A DNA stretch of 64,000 nucleotides from JALZMG01 sp963844175 (GCA_963844175.1 CAWJNE010000013.1:259851-323850), one strand, 5' to 3'; counted from the first letter of the stretch, positions 51,708 through 60,127 are shown. Notes: a model not told the origin generated them from the sequence alone. Numbers and translations are program-made.

Positions 51708-52844
51708 TTGAGGGCTCGCTATGGTTCGCCGGCGACCTCCGAGCGACTCGATCCCGGTTCCGGCGACGCCCCGCCGATCGTCCGCGATCGGGACTACCTG
51801 CTCGGTCGCGACGGCCTCGTGTTCTGCGTCATCGGCGACGTCCACCCGCCGAGCCACTACCTCGGCTTCGTCAAGTACTTCCCCGACGACGGCGGTGACC
51901 GGAAGCTGTTCGGGCGGCGCTACCGGCGGATCCACGTGGTGTCGGAATCACCGGGCCTCCTGGCCGACCGTCCCGAGCTGTTCGTCTACTCCCCGACGCT
52001 CGGGCGGGTGATCACCGGCATCCCCCGGCGAGACGTCGAGGCGCACTACTCGGCTCGAGCGGGACTGCGCGCCGCGCACCGAGATGGCCAACTCGTCGCC
52101 GGCTCCCAGGTCGGTCGCGATCTCCTGGAGATCATCAGCCGCCTCGTCGACCGGGGCGCGGCCGAGCACTTCGGGGTGACCGGATCGTTCCTCGTCGGGT
52201 GCGCCAGGGAGCACTCCGACATCGACCTGGTCTGCTACGGACCGGCCGGTCGAGCCGCCGCGGCCGACCTGTTCGCCGACGGCTCCGTGATCCGGCCGTA
52301 CGCCGGCGACGACTTCGCCGAGCTGTGCCAACGACGGGCCCGCGAACTGCCCGGCGTGACGATGGAGACGCTGGTGCGTCGGGAATCGCGCAAGTTGCAA
52401 GGGCTGACGGTGGGGGCCGAGCGCCACGTGAACTGCGAGCCGCTGTGCGCCGACGGTGACCCGTCCTTCGCCACGGCGGCCGAGCCGATCGGCGAGATGA
52501 GCGTCCTGGCGACGATCACCGACGACGGTGAGGCCCGGACCACGCCGGCGCAGTTCCGGATGGAGGTGCGGCGCGTCGTGCGCTCGTCGATCGATGAGCG
52601 CGCCGTGCCCGTCGAGCGGATCACCTACCTGCGGTCCTACCTCGGCACCCACACCGCCGCGTTCTGCGCCGGCGACGACGTCGTGGTCTCCGGTCCGCTG
52701 CTCCACCTTCACGACGGCGACGGCGACGGCAACGGCGACAGCAACGGAGCGAGGGGCGTCGGCGACGGCGTGTTCGGCATCGACGCCACGCCGTGGGAGG
52801 CGAGCTCGGCGGCGCTGGCCGGATTGGACCAGCAGGGCACGTAG
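51708..52844 (+). CDS. Nucleotidyltransferase-domain protein
   Basis: About 378 residues. The N-terminal part is YLLGRDGLVFCVIGDVHPPS and YLGFVKYFPDDGGDRKLFG, of unknown fold. The central part has the polymerase-beta-type signature GVTGSFLVGCAREHSDIDLV (GS...DxD) at about residue 160. A C-terminal domain has YAGDDFAELCQRRARELPG and an acidic run HDGDGDGNGDSNGARG. It resembles predicted archaeal nucleotidyltransferases. Start codon uncertain: TTG 51708 is the first candidate, and the conserved part begins at about RDRDYLLGRDG. Substrate unknown. Confidence 0.68.
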   Translation: MRARYGSPATSERLDPGSGDAPPIVRDRDYLLGRDGLVFCVIGDVHPPSHYLGFVKYFPDDGGDRKLFGRRYRRIHVVSESPGLLADRPELFVYSPTLGRVITGIPRRDVEAHYSARAGLRAAHRDGQLVAGSQVGRDLLEIISRLVDRGAAEHFGVTGSFLVGCAREHSDIDLVCYGPAGRAAAADLFADGSVIRPYAGDDFAELCQRRARELPGVTMETLVRRESRKLQGLTVGAERHVNCEPLCADGDPSFATAAEPIGEMSVLATITDDGEARTTPAQFRMEVRRVVRSSIDERAVPVERITYLRSYLGTHTAAFCAGDDVVVSGPLLHLHDGDGDGNGDSNGARGVGDGVFGIDATPWEASSAALAGLDQQGT

Positions 52845-52848
52845 CCCG

Positions 52849-53142
52849 TCAGCCCCCCGAGACGGCGGGGACGACGGACAGCTCCTCGCCGGCGGCGATC
52901 GGCGTCTGCGGTCCGTCCCGGTCGCGGACGTTGTCGGATCCGACGAACAGGTTGACGTGCGGTCGCAGCTGTCCCTGCTCGTCACGGATCCGGCGTTCGA
53001 GCGCCGGGTGCGCGGTCGCCAGGCCGTCGAGCACCGTCGCCACCGTCGCCGTCCCGTCGGGCTCGCCGATCGCCACCTCGACGACGGCCGCGCCTCCAAC
53101 GACGTCGCGCAGTTGCGCCGGCACGCGTACCCGGATGTCCAT
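52849..53142 (-). CDS. MoaD/ThiS-like ubiquitin-fold protein
   Basis: 97 residues: MDIRVRVPAQLRDVVGGAAV, VATVLDGLATAHPALERRIR, HVNLFVGSDNVRDRDGPQTP, and the C-terminus LSVVPAVSGG. The Gly-Gly end is the site that is adenylated and thiocarboxylated in MoaD and ThiS. The gene follows a BNR-propeller gene by 6 bases on the same strand. No MoaE, MoeB or ThiF gene is near. It may supply sulfur to an unknown pathway. Confidence 0.85.
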   Translation of the reverse strand: MDIRVRVPAQLRDVVGGAAVVEVAIGEPDGTATVATVLDGLATAHPALERRIRDEQGQLRPHVNLFVGSDNVRDRDGPQTPIAAGEELSVVPAVSGG

Positions 53143-53148
53143 CGGCGA

Positions 53149-54288
53149 TCAGCCGACGACCGGGGCGGCGCGCACCGACATCACCGGCGGCAGGTGGTCG
53201 GCGATGAGCCGCCACGAGTCACCGTCGTCCGTCGACGCGTACACCTGGCCGGTGCGTGTCCCGAGGTAGAGGCCGGCGGGGTCCTGCCCGTCGGTGGTGA
53301 AGCCGTCGCGCAGCACCGTCATGTGAGCGTCGTGTTGCGGCAGGCCGGTGGTCAACGGCTGCCACGTCGCACCAGCGTCGGTCGTCCGCCACACGGTGCA
53401 GCGCCCATCGGGAGTGCAGCGGTACTCGTCGCTCTCGAGCGGCAGCAGGTAGGCGGTCGACGGGCGCGTCGGGTGAGCGACGACCGGGAAGCCGAAGTCC
53501 ATCCCGGCGATCCCCGTCATCGCCGTCCACTCGTCGCCGCCGTCATCGCTGCGGTAGATGCCGCCGTGGTGCTGCAGGTACAGGCGGTCCGGATCGGCGG
53601 CGTCGCGCGCCACCTTGTGGACGCACTGGCCGAACTCGAGCGCCTCGCCGTCGGGCAGGAACCCGGCGACGATCCCTCGGTTGCTCGCTCGCCACGACGA
53701 ACCGCCGTCGTCGGATCGGTAGACCCCGGCCGCCGAGATGGCGATCAGCAGGCGCTCGGAATCGTCGGGATGGACGAGGACGGTATGCAGGCACAGCCCT
53801 CCACCGCCGGGCTGCCACTGCGTGCGGTGCGGGTGGTCCCACAACCCGCGCACGAGCGAGAAGCTGCCGCCACCGTCGTCGCTGCGGAACAACGCCGCCG
53901 GCTCGACACCGGCGTACAGGACGTCGGGTTCGTCGGCCGGGCCGGGCGCCAGCTGCCAGATCCGCGCCAGTGATGCGTCGCTGCCCTCGGGGAACCGCAG
54001 CGCCGCCTGCTTGCCCTCGGTCCACGTCGCGCCCAGGTCGTCGGAGCGCCGCAGCACCGGACCCCAGTGGTTGCTCACCGAGCCGGCGAACAGCCGGGTC
54101 GTCCCGGACCTGGAGTCGATGCAGGTCGAGTACACCTCCTCGCCGGCGAACGTCGGACCCTCCAGCTCGAACTCCTGGCGACGGTCGTCGGATCGGAGCG
54201 TGAAGAGCCCCTTGGTCGTGCCGACGAGGACGATCGCCTCCGTCGTGCCGAGCGCTGGATCCGAGACGGCGGTCATGGTCATGTGCAC
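53149..54288 (-). CDS. BNR/sialidase-type propeller protein (VPS10/sortilin-like repeats)
   Basis: About 379 residues composed of repeats with BNR-like Asp boxes: RSDDLGATW, RSDDGGGSF, RSDDGGSSW, RSDDGGDEW, RTTDAGATW and ASTDDGDSW. This predicts a beta-propeller. Catalytic residues of sialidases are not evident, so a binding or photosystem-assembly-like role is possible. No signal peptide is seen. Upstream of the MoaD-like gene in one operon. ATG 54282 or 54276 are alternatives to 54288. Confidence 0.82.
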   Translation of the reverse strand: MHMTMTAVSDPALGTTEAIVLVGTTKGLFTLRSDDRRQEFELEGPTFAGEEVYSTCIDSRSGTTRLFAGSVSNHWGPVLRRSDDLGATWTEGKQAALRFPEGSDASLARIWQLAPGPADEPDVLYAGVEPAALFRSDDGGGSFSLVRGLWDHPHRTQWQPGGGGLCLHTVLVHPDDSERLLIAISAAGVYRSDDGGSSWRASNRGIVAGFLPDGEALEFGQCVHKVARDAADPDRLYLQHHGGIYRSDDGGDEWTAMTGIAGMDFGFPVVAHPTRPSTAYLLPLESDEYRCTPDGRCTVWRTTDAGATWQPLTTGLPQHDAHMTVLRDGFTTDGQDPAGLYLGTRTGQVYASTDDGDSWRLIADHLPPVMSVRAAPVVG

Positions 54289-54343
54289 AGCGACCTCCGC
54301 AACGGCGCGAACTCATCGCCGATCACCGATCAGGGTTGAAGAA

Positions 54344-54358
54344 GAAACACATGTTCGA
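54344..54358. promoter_or_regulatory. LexA-like box upstream of the DUF222-HNH gene
   Basis: GAAACACATGTTCGA (54344-54358) resembles the actinobacterial LexA site CGAAC-N4-GTTCG, with one half-site imperfect (GAAAC). It lies 13 bases before the GTG start. Similar boxes are known in front of many actinobacterial DUF222-HNH genes, so SOS control is plausible but not proven. Confidence 0.45.
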
Positions 54359-54370
54359 TAGACTGAACAC

Positions 54371-55528
54371 GTGCAGATGAGGCTCGCTACGGCAGTCGAC
54401 GAACTGCTGACGGTCGACCCCGCCGGGTTGAGCGACGACGAGCTGCACCACCTGGTCGTGTCGACGCAACGTCAGACCCATCGCCTGGCCGCCGCCCGCG
54501 CCCGGCTCGTTGCCGCCTGGGACGGCCGCCGCTGCTGGGCCACCGACGGGTCACGCTCACCCGGGCACCGCCTGGCCCGGGAGGCGTCGATGTCGGTGCG
54601 CGCTGCCAAGGGCGAGATCCGCCGCGCCACCGCCTTGGCGGCGATGCCGCACACCGCCGCCGCCGTCGGCGCCGGCGACCTGTCGCCCGAACACGTCGAG
54701 CTACTCGCCGGCGCCAACAGCGGCACTCGGCGACCGCTGTTCGCGGCCCATGAGCAGCTGCTCGTCGAGCAGTGCAAGGTGCTGCGCTTCGCCGACGCCC
54801 ACCGGATGGTCGAGTACTGGAAGCAGCGCGCCGACGCCGACGCCATCGACGACGACGCCGAACGGCGCCACGAACGGCGCGGGGCCAGCGCCGCCACCAC
54901 GCTCGACGGGATGGTCGACGTGCGCGCCCTCCTCGACCCGATCGGCGGTGCCGCCTTGCTCGACGAGCTCGTCCGGCTGACGGAACAGCTGCGACTCGAC
55001 GACGAACGCACCGGCCGGCTGCGCACCGCCACCCAACGGCGGGCCGACGCCCTCGTCGAGATGGCCACCCGGTCACGCACCGCTCGGGACAGCGGACTGC
55101 GCCCGCGGCCGCTGATCACCATCCACGTCGGCGAGGAGTCGTTCGCCCGGATCTGCGAACTGGCTGCCGGCACCGTCGTCGCACCGGGCCAGGTCGTGCC
55201 GCTGCTCGCCGACGCCGACCTGGAACGGATCGTGTTCGACGGACCCGACCGGGTCATCTCCGTGTCCCACAAACGACGGTTCACCGGCGCACTGCGCCGC
55301 GCGATCGAGGTCCGCGACCGGCACTGCCGACACCCGTCCGGCTGCGACGAGCCGGCGTCGCGCTGCGACGTCGACCACATCGTCCCGCACAGCGAAGGCG
55401 GCCCCACCTCCCAGGACAACGGCGAACTGCGCTGCTGGCCCCACAACCGCAACCCCGACCTGCGCAACGCCCGCCCACCCGACCCGTCGGGCGACGCCGA
55501 CGAGCGAGCTCCTCCCGGCGCCGCATGA
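54371..55528 (+). CDS. DUF222-HNH endonuclease (13E12-like)
   Basis: 385 residues. The N-terminal DUF222 region has AVDELLTVDPAGLSDDELHH, LAAARARLVAAWD and ALAAMPHTAAAVGAGDLSPE. The C-terminal HNH motif has CRHPSGCDEPASRCDVDHIV, PHSEGGPTSQDNGELRCWPH with the His, Asn and His residues in place. A Pro-rich tail follows. Members are common in actinobacteria with unclear roles in DNA processing. Start GTG 54371. A LexA-like box precedes it. Confidence 0.92.
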   Translation: MQMRLATAVDELLTVDPAGLSDDELHHLVVSTQRQTHRLAAARARLVAAWDGRRCWATDGSRSPGHRLAREASMSVRAAKGEIRRATALAAMPHTAAAVGAGDLSPEHVELLAGANSGTRRPLFAAHEQLLVEQCKVLRFADAHRMVEYWKQRADADAIDDDAERRHERRGASAATTLDGMVDVRALLDPIGGAALLDELVRLTEQLRLDDERTGRLRTATQRRADALVEMATRSRTARDSGLRPRPLITIHVGEESFARICELAAGTVVAPGQVVPLLADADLERIVFDGPDRVISVSHKRRFTGALRRAIEVRDRHCRHPSGCDEPASRCDVDHIVPHSEGGPTSQDNGELRCWPHNRNPDLRNARPPDPSGDADERAPPGAA

Positions 55529-55541
55529 GGAGGCGTGCAGG

Positions 55542-56708
55542 TCAGGGTCCGGGCGGCAGCTGGCCCTGTTCGTCGGGGGCTTCCAGTGGCCAGGCGTGGG
55601 TGACGTAGTGGTGCATGCCCGGGATGGCGAACTCGAGTCGTCCGCGGCCGGCCGGTCGGATGACGCCGACGCCGATCAGCCGGTTGCGGTAGCGGGCGAC
55701 GTAGTTGCCGTCCACGCCGAGACGGGTGGCGAGATCACCGATCGCCGTGCCCGTGCCCGGCGGGTCGAGCGCCATCGCGGCGAGGAAGCGACGGTCAACG
55801 GGGCTGAGGCGGCTGGCCGTGAGCTCGGTGACGTTCCGCCCGTACTTCGTCAGCGCAGTCGGCACGGCCAGCTCGACGTGGGCCTGCTCGATCGTCGGCG
55901 CCGAACCGGCTCGCCGGAACGACTCGTAGCCGACGAGTTGGAGCAGGTACGGGTAGCCGTCGATCACGGCGACGGCCATGTCGAGTGCTTCCGGCGCGTA
56001 CGTCCGCTGGCCGAGGGCGGCGGTGTCGGCGAGTCCCTGACGGACGTCGTCGTCGGGCAGCTGTGCGATCTCGGCGACGCTGGGTCGGTAGCAGCGCTGG
56101 AGGAACGAGGCGATCGTCGGGTCGGCGAGGAAGCCGATCATCTCCTCGGTGGGCAGACCGGCCATGGCGATGACGACCGGCTGGTCCTGGCGGCGGTGGT
56201 ACTGGGCGGCGAGACCGATCTGGCGCAGCTCGTCGGGATCGACGGTGTGGATCTCGTCGATGGTGATCAGCACACCTGCGGCGCGATCCGGTCGGGGGTC
56301 GAGCGTGTCAAGCAGGCCGCCCAGCGCGTCACGCAGGTCGGTGGCGGTGGGCGGGCTGGTGTTGTCCCACTCCAGTCCCCCGACGGCGGCGACCTCGACC
56401 CGGCGCAGCTTGCGCCGGGCCGGCGGGACGATCTGCTGGCGGAGGCGCTGCAGCTGACGGGCCAGGCGCTGCGGAAGCCCGCGGGAGGCATCTTCCTGCA
56501 ACCACTGCCACCCCCGCTCGCCGGCCTGGTCCTGGATGGCGTTCAGCAGCACCGTCTTGCCGGCGCCCCGAGGACCGAGCAGGAGCGTCACCTGCGCCTC
56601 GCGGCCGGGGAACTCGAAGGCCAGCTCGACCTCGTTGAGAATCTGGTCGCGCCCCGCCAGCACCAGCGGCGACGTGCCGAACCCCGGCGTGAACGGGTTG
56701 ACCGTCAC
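55542..56708 (-). CDS. AAA ATPase (archaeal-type) with winged helix
   Basis: 388 residues. Walker A is LLLGPRGAGKTVLLNAIQDQ (about residues 43-62), Walker B LITIDEIHTVDPDELRQIGL, then GLPTEEMIGFLADPTIASFL. A C-terminal winged helix includes ASRLSPVDRRFLAAMALDPP and GDLATRLGVDGNYVARYRNR. This is the ATPase-2 family, seen in toxin or plasmid loci and as stand-alone genes. The target is unknown. ATG 56708 follows an AT-rich stretch with TACACAT repeats that could hold the promoter. Confidence 0.85.
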   Translation of the reverse strand: MTVNPFTPGFGTSPLVLAGRDQILNEVELAFEFPGREAQVTLLLGPRGAGKTVLLNAIQDQAGERGWQWLQEDASRGLPQRLARQLQRLRQQIVPPARRKLRRVEVAAVGGLEWDNTSPPTATDLRDALGGLLDTLDPRPDRAAGVLITIDEIHTVDPDELRQIGLAAQYHRRQDQPVVIAMAGLPTEEMIGFLADPTIASFLQRCYRPSVAEIAQLPDDDVRQGLADTAALGQRTYAPEALDMAVAVIDGYPYLLQLVGYESFRRAGSAPTIEQAHVELAVPTALTKYGRNVTELTASRLSPVDRRFLAAMALDPPGTGTAIGDLATRLGVDGNYVARYRNRLIGVGVIRPAGRGRLEFAIPGMHHYVTHAWPLEAPDEQGQLPPGP

Positions 56709-56855
56709 GTCGGCACCTCATCTGGCTGGAGGGTCGTCGGCGGTCGCTCCATACACATGCTGGCCAATCATACAGAAACATACACATCGCCGCGTGCCCA
56801 GAACTCCGCGGACGGGGCGCGGTGTAGCGTCGTGTGGCGAGCTGAGGGGGTTCAC

Positions 56856-57134
56856 ATGACGGTCCTCATGATCGGCGAGGTGCCGAACCTGACCGAGGAG
56901 GTCTACGGCGGCTTGATCGGCCAGATGAAGCCGGTGATGATGGCGGCGAAGGGCTTCATCGCCCACTCCGGCGGGCCACACCCTGACGGAGGGTGGCGCG
57001 TGGTCGAGATCTGGGACTCCGAAGACGAGGCCCAGTCGTGGTTCGAGAACAACGTGAAGCCGAACCTGCCACCCGACGTCGTGCCGACGCGCACCTACTA
57101 CCCGTTGCACAGCGCGTTCGTCGCCGAGCGGTAG
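56856..57134 (+). CDS. Small ABM-like protein
   Basis: 92 residues: MTVLMIGEVPNLTEEVYGGL, IGQMKPVMMAAKGFIAHSGG, GWRVVEIWDSEDEAQSWFEN. The ferredoxin-like dimer of antibiotic-biosynthesis-monooxygenase proteins is the best match by eye. An RBS-like GAGGGGG precedes ATG 56856. Function unknown. Confidence 0.72.
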   Translation: MTVLMIGEVPNLTEEVYGGLIGQMKPVMMAAKGFIAHSGGPHPDGGWRVVEIWDSEDEAQSWFENNVKPNLPPDVVPTRTYYPLHSAFVAER

Positions 57135-57190
57135 CAACCCGGCGCGTTGCGCCTCGGTTGGGAGTGGCGGACCGCAGGCGAGCTGTCACG

Positions 57191-57778
57191 ATGGCGGGCG
57201 TGACCATCGTCCGCCCGGCCGTGACCAGCGACCTCCCACGCGTCTGCCGGACGGCGACGATTGCCTTCGCCGATGACCCGCTGATGCGCTGGTTCTTCCC
57301 CGAGCCCGACGTCTACTGGGCGCACGGGCCGGTCGCCTTCGCCCACCTCGCCGTGCGTTCCGTGGCGCAACAGTGCACGTTCACCACCGACGACGGTGTG
57401 GCGATCGGGATCTTCTTCCCACCCGGGCGGCCGGAGGTCGAGGTGGATCCCCCCGCCGGCGCCTCGCCGCCGACCCCCGAGCTGGCCGCCCGCTTCGAGG
57501 CCATCAGCGCCACGCTCGGTGCCCACCAACCGGAGGAGCCGCACTGGTACCTCAACGTCCTCGCCACGCATCCCGACTGGCAACGCCAGGGCCTCGGCGC
57601 GGCGATCATCGAGCCGATCGGCGACGTCTGCCATCGGGAGCGCCTGCCGCTCTACCTCGAGACCGAGTCGCTGGAGAACGTCGCCTACTACGCCCACCTC
57701 GGCTTCCGCGTCCGCAACGAGTGGGACGTTCCGTTGGACGGACCGCACATGTGGGGCATGGTCCGCGACCCGTCATGA
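57191..57778 (+). CDS. GNAT family N-acetyltransferase
   Basis: 195 residues, a paralogue of the protein at 22431-23018. It has VRPAVTSDLPRVCRTATIAF, RWFFPEPDVYWAHGP, the acetyl-CoA strand WYLNVLATHPDWQRQGLGAA and YLETESLENVAYYAHLGFRV. Start ATG 57191. Substrate unknown. It is the last clearly intact gene before the surface-protein fragments. Confidence 0.85.
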   Translation: MAGVTIVRPAVTSDLPRVCRTATIAFADDPLMRWFFPEPDVYWAHGPVAFAHLAVRSVAQQCTFTTDDGVAIGIFFPPGRPEVEVDPPAGASPPTPELAARFEAISATLGAHQPEEPHWYLNVLATHPDWQRQGLGAAIIEPIGDVCHRERLPLYLETESLENVAYYAHLGFRVRNEWDVPLDGPHMWGMVRDPS

Positions 57779-57827
57779 CCCCAGTCAGCCTGCCGAAACA
57801 TACACAACTCTACAGCATCTGACACGC

Positions 57828-58118
57828 CCGACGACGGACGGCAGTGTCAGCGGGGTCGGGTTGCAGATCGCCATCTCGCTCGAGGTCAGCGGGCCCGCTA
57901 GCGACGTGCAGTTGGGGACGGTCGTCTTCGCCAACGTGAGCTGCGAACGTCCGACGGGCCCGGACAATGTCGGCACCGAGACCCCGGAGCCGGGCGAGGA
58001 CGACGGCCTCGCCGAGACCGGGGCCGGCACGACGATGGCCATCGCGCTGGTGGCGGCGGTGCTCGTCACGGGCGGCGCGTCGGCGCTGCTCTGGGGGCGT
58101 CGCAGCGCACGCCGCTGA
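57828..58118 (+). pseudogene. 5'-truncated surface-protein gene ending in an LAETG sorting signal
   Basis: The frame ends with LAETGAGTTMAIALVAAVLV, a hydrophobic segment and then a basic tail (GRRSARR), exactly the layout of a sortase sorting signal. LAXTG is the motif preferred by class E sortases. Upstream the frame reads VGLQIAISLEVSGPASDVQL with no signal peptide and no standard start until inside the previous gene. It is probably a decayed or truncated gene, or sequence errors hide its 5' part. Confidence 0.6.
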
Positions 58119-58160
58119 TGACGACCGATCCGTGGAGGTGATCAAGAGGATTTCAGGAGG

Positions 58161-58668
58161 TTGACGAGGCGACTCATCGCCCTGACGAGTTGCGTTGCGG
58201 GCGTTGCGGGGCTGGGGGTCGGTGCCATGGGTGCCGACGCCGCCCCCCGGTCGAACCGACGCTCGTCCTCGAGCCGAACCCGGTCGCCCCGGCGCCCGGC
58301 TCACCGCCATCCTGGAGAACTACTGCACCGGCGACGACGAAGACGTCCTCGTCGACTTCGTCGTCCCGGGGAGCACAACGGTCACTGGGTGCGGGGCGAA
58401 CGGTCTCGCCATCGGCACGCTGACTGCCCCGTCGACGCCGGGCGACTACGACGTCCGGGCGGATCAGGACTTCCTGCTCACCGTGACCCAGCTCGTCGTC
58501 CAGGAGGGTGCGCCCAGCCCCGAGGATCCGCTCCCGGAGACCGGACCGGTGAGTTCGGCCGCCGTCGCGGTCGTGGGCGGTGGGCTGCTGATCGCCGGGA
58601 TCGCGCTGCTCGGAGCGGCGCGCACGCGTCGAGTGTCGACGCGCAGACGGTCATCGCGTCGACGATGA
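58161..58668 (+). CDS. LPETG surface protein with signal peptide, frameshifted
   Basis: A signal peptide LIALTSCVAGVAGLGVGAMG followed by ADAAP begins at TTG 58161. The mature part then continues in other frames: VEPTLVLEPNPVAPAPG, then LTAILENYCTGDDEDVLVDF and GTLTAPSTPGDYDVRADQDF. It ends LPETGPVSSAAVAVVGGGLL with a basic tail. Two one-base indels near 58245 and 58300 restore one protein of about 165 residues. AGGAGG touches the TTG, so an ATG a few codons on may have been lost to error. The sortase at 6390-7193 could anchor it. Confidence 0.65.
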
Positions 58669-58737
58669 GTTAGCGGTCCGAAGGCAGTCCACCTGCGCAA
58701 CGGCCGACCCAGGCCCGAGCGCATTGGAGGATGACGG

Positions 58738-59106
58738 ATGACGACGACGATGAGCACGCACACGATCGGGACCGGCACGCAGGCCATCACCTACGACGTG
58801 CGAGGGGATCTGAGCAGGACGAACGAACGAAGTACACGGGCAGCGACAGTTCCATCGCTGATCGAACTCGATGGCGTCGATGATCCAACCGAGAGGATTG
58901 CACGTCTGTTGGGGGTCAAGAGCGATTTCAAGCAGGCAATTGGCGCCGGTTCGTTTGGCGATCCCGGTGAAGTCAATCATGCACGGTTGTATATCGAGTG
59001 GGTCGATCAACAGAGCGAGCTCTATCTCGTGGCAACCCGTGAAGCGAATGACCGGCAGGCCGCAAAAATCCTCGGCCGCGGCGTCAAGGTGCTTGTGGTG
59101 GAGTAG
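58738..59106 (+). CDS. Hybrid ORF: 5' end of an alpha/beta hydrolase joined to unrelated lower-GC sequence
   Basis: 122 residues. The first about 25, including STHTIGTGTQAITYDVRGDL, match the N-terminus of actinobacterial alpha/beta hydrolases (from memory of the family). After about 58810 the codons change from all G/C-ending to mixed (CGA AGT ACA CGG GCA), and no hydrolase motif follows. The second part (RIARLLGVKSDFKQAIG, ARLYIEWVDQQSELYLVATR) is unrecognised. AGGATGACGG precedes the ATG. The ORF is most likely an artefact of a sequence junction. Confidence 0.45.
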   Translation: MTTTMSTHTIGTGTQAITYDVRGDLSRTNERSTRAATVPSLIELDGVDDPTERIARLLGVKSDFKQAIGAGSFGDPGEVNHARLYIEWVDQQSELYLVATREANDRQAAKILGRGVKVLVVE

Positions 59107-59118
59107 TCCTGACGGTAA

Positions 59119-59271
59119 TTGGTTACCTGGTTACTCCAGAAGGAATTGACCCTCTACCTCTTCGGTGCTGTGCCTGCCATCGGCCTTTTCCTGATCGCGG
59201 TGGGAATGGTGCTCAGAGTGCGACCACCGCAGCTTCCGCCTCCATCCCGCAGGACTCCATCCAGCCCGTGA
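59119..59271 (+). CDS. Possible small membrane protein
   Basis: 50 residues from TTG 59119: WLLQKELTLYLFGAVPAIGL, FLIAVGMVLRV, with a hydrophobic helix and a Pro-rich end. No homologue recognised and no clear RBS. Could also be chance in lower-GC DNA. Confidence 0.3.
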   Translation: MVTWLLQKELTLYLFGAVPAIGLFLIAVGMVLRVRPPQLPPPSRRTPSSP

Positions 59272-59609
59272 ACGCTAGGGCGTGCCCGCAACATCGTTTC
59301 CGTGTAAGGGCAGACCGCCGTGTCTGCCTCGCCTCGCACGCCGCGACCGTGGACAAGGGTAAACACGGAGGTTTTCTCCTACAGAACGCCGCGTGGCTGC
59401 CGCGATCATGACCGTTTGCAAACACAGCCCGGGCGACTGGTAGACCGCGTCCTTCGATGCAGTTCGGTTCGTCGTTCTGAAAAAAGGGCGCGTTCATTGG
59501 TTCCAGAGCGCGCGAACGTGGTTGCGGGATGTATGCGGTGGTTGACGGGAATGGCGCGACAATACCGGCGTGTTATGGTCATCGCGAATCAGGGAGACAG
59601 TAGCGAACG
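59272..59609. other. Intergenic stretch without a recognised gene
   Basis: Six-frame reading shows no convincing protein over 338 bases. A small hairpin GGCAGAC-CGCCGT-GTCTGCC lies at 59309-59328, possibly a terminator for the preceding ORF. An A-run (TGAAAAAAGGG) is at about 59478. The start region of the DUF983 gene follows, with AGGGAG at 59591. Confidence 0.4.
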
Positions 59610-60127
59610 ATGTCCTCGACGGCTGTACGAGCAATGGAACCGCCAATCCACCGGCCGGAACTCCGGCGCCCCCGCAGGGGTGGCCGCGGCTGCGGACGCT
59701 TCTTGCCCGAACCGTGAAGCGGCAATGCCCGGAGTGCGGCTCGCCCGGCATTTTCAAAAGTTGGTTCACCATGCACACCCATTGCCCCCGATGTGGCTAC
59801 CAGTTTGCGCGGGAGACAGGCTATTTCTTGGGTTCGTATCCACTGAACCTGATCGCCGCCGAGATCGTGCCGGTTGGAATGATGGTGGGATTGCTGGTCT
59901 GGTCTGATCTTTCGTGGATCTGGCTGGAGGTGATCCTCATACCGGTCGCCGTCGCGCTGCCGTTTTTGCTCTTTCCGTTTGCGATGATGCTCTGGATGGC
60001 GATCGATCTCTTCATCACCCCGGTCAATCAGCGTAGCGCGAACCGGATCCGGCACGGGCGGGTCGGGTTCCGACGCAATCGCCGACGAAAGCCTGTGCCG
60101 CGGATTTGGGATAGACGCGTGCAATGA
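59610..60127 (+). CDS. DUF983 family membrane protein, frameshifted near the N-terminus
   Basis: A Zn-ribbon VKRQCPECGSPGIFKSWFTM and HCPRCGYQFARETGYFLGSY is followed by two membrane helices (AAEIVPVGMMVGLLVW and VILIPVAVALPFLLFP), the DUF983 layout; function unknown. Starting at ATG 59610 (RBS AGGGAG) gives MSSTAVRAMEPPIHRPELRR before a frame change near 59675 into WPRLRTLLARTVKRQ. A GTG at 59570 in the second frame avoids the frameshift but has an unlikely N-terminus. The 3' end overlaps the convergent MFS gene by about 100 bases, so one of the two ends is probably wrong. Confidence 0.75.

Noticed and set aside
54371..55528. DUF222-HNH gene as a homing element or mobile intron
   Set aside because: It is a free-standing gene in a normal gap with its own promoter-like region, and no split host gene or intron structure is visible.
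44394..58700. A defence island (KAP-like remnant, AAA ATPase, HNH gene, nucleotidyltransferase)
   Set aside because: The genes are scattered among ordinary metabolic genes on different strands, the NTPase is only a tail, and no known defence pair or restriction-modification enzyme is adjacent.
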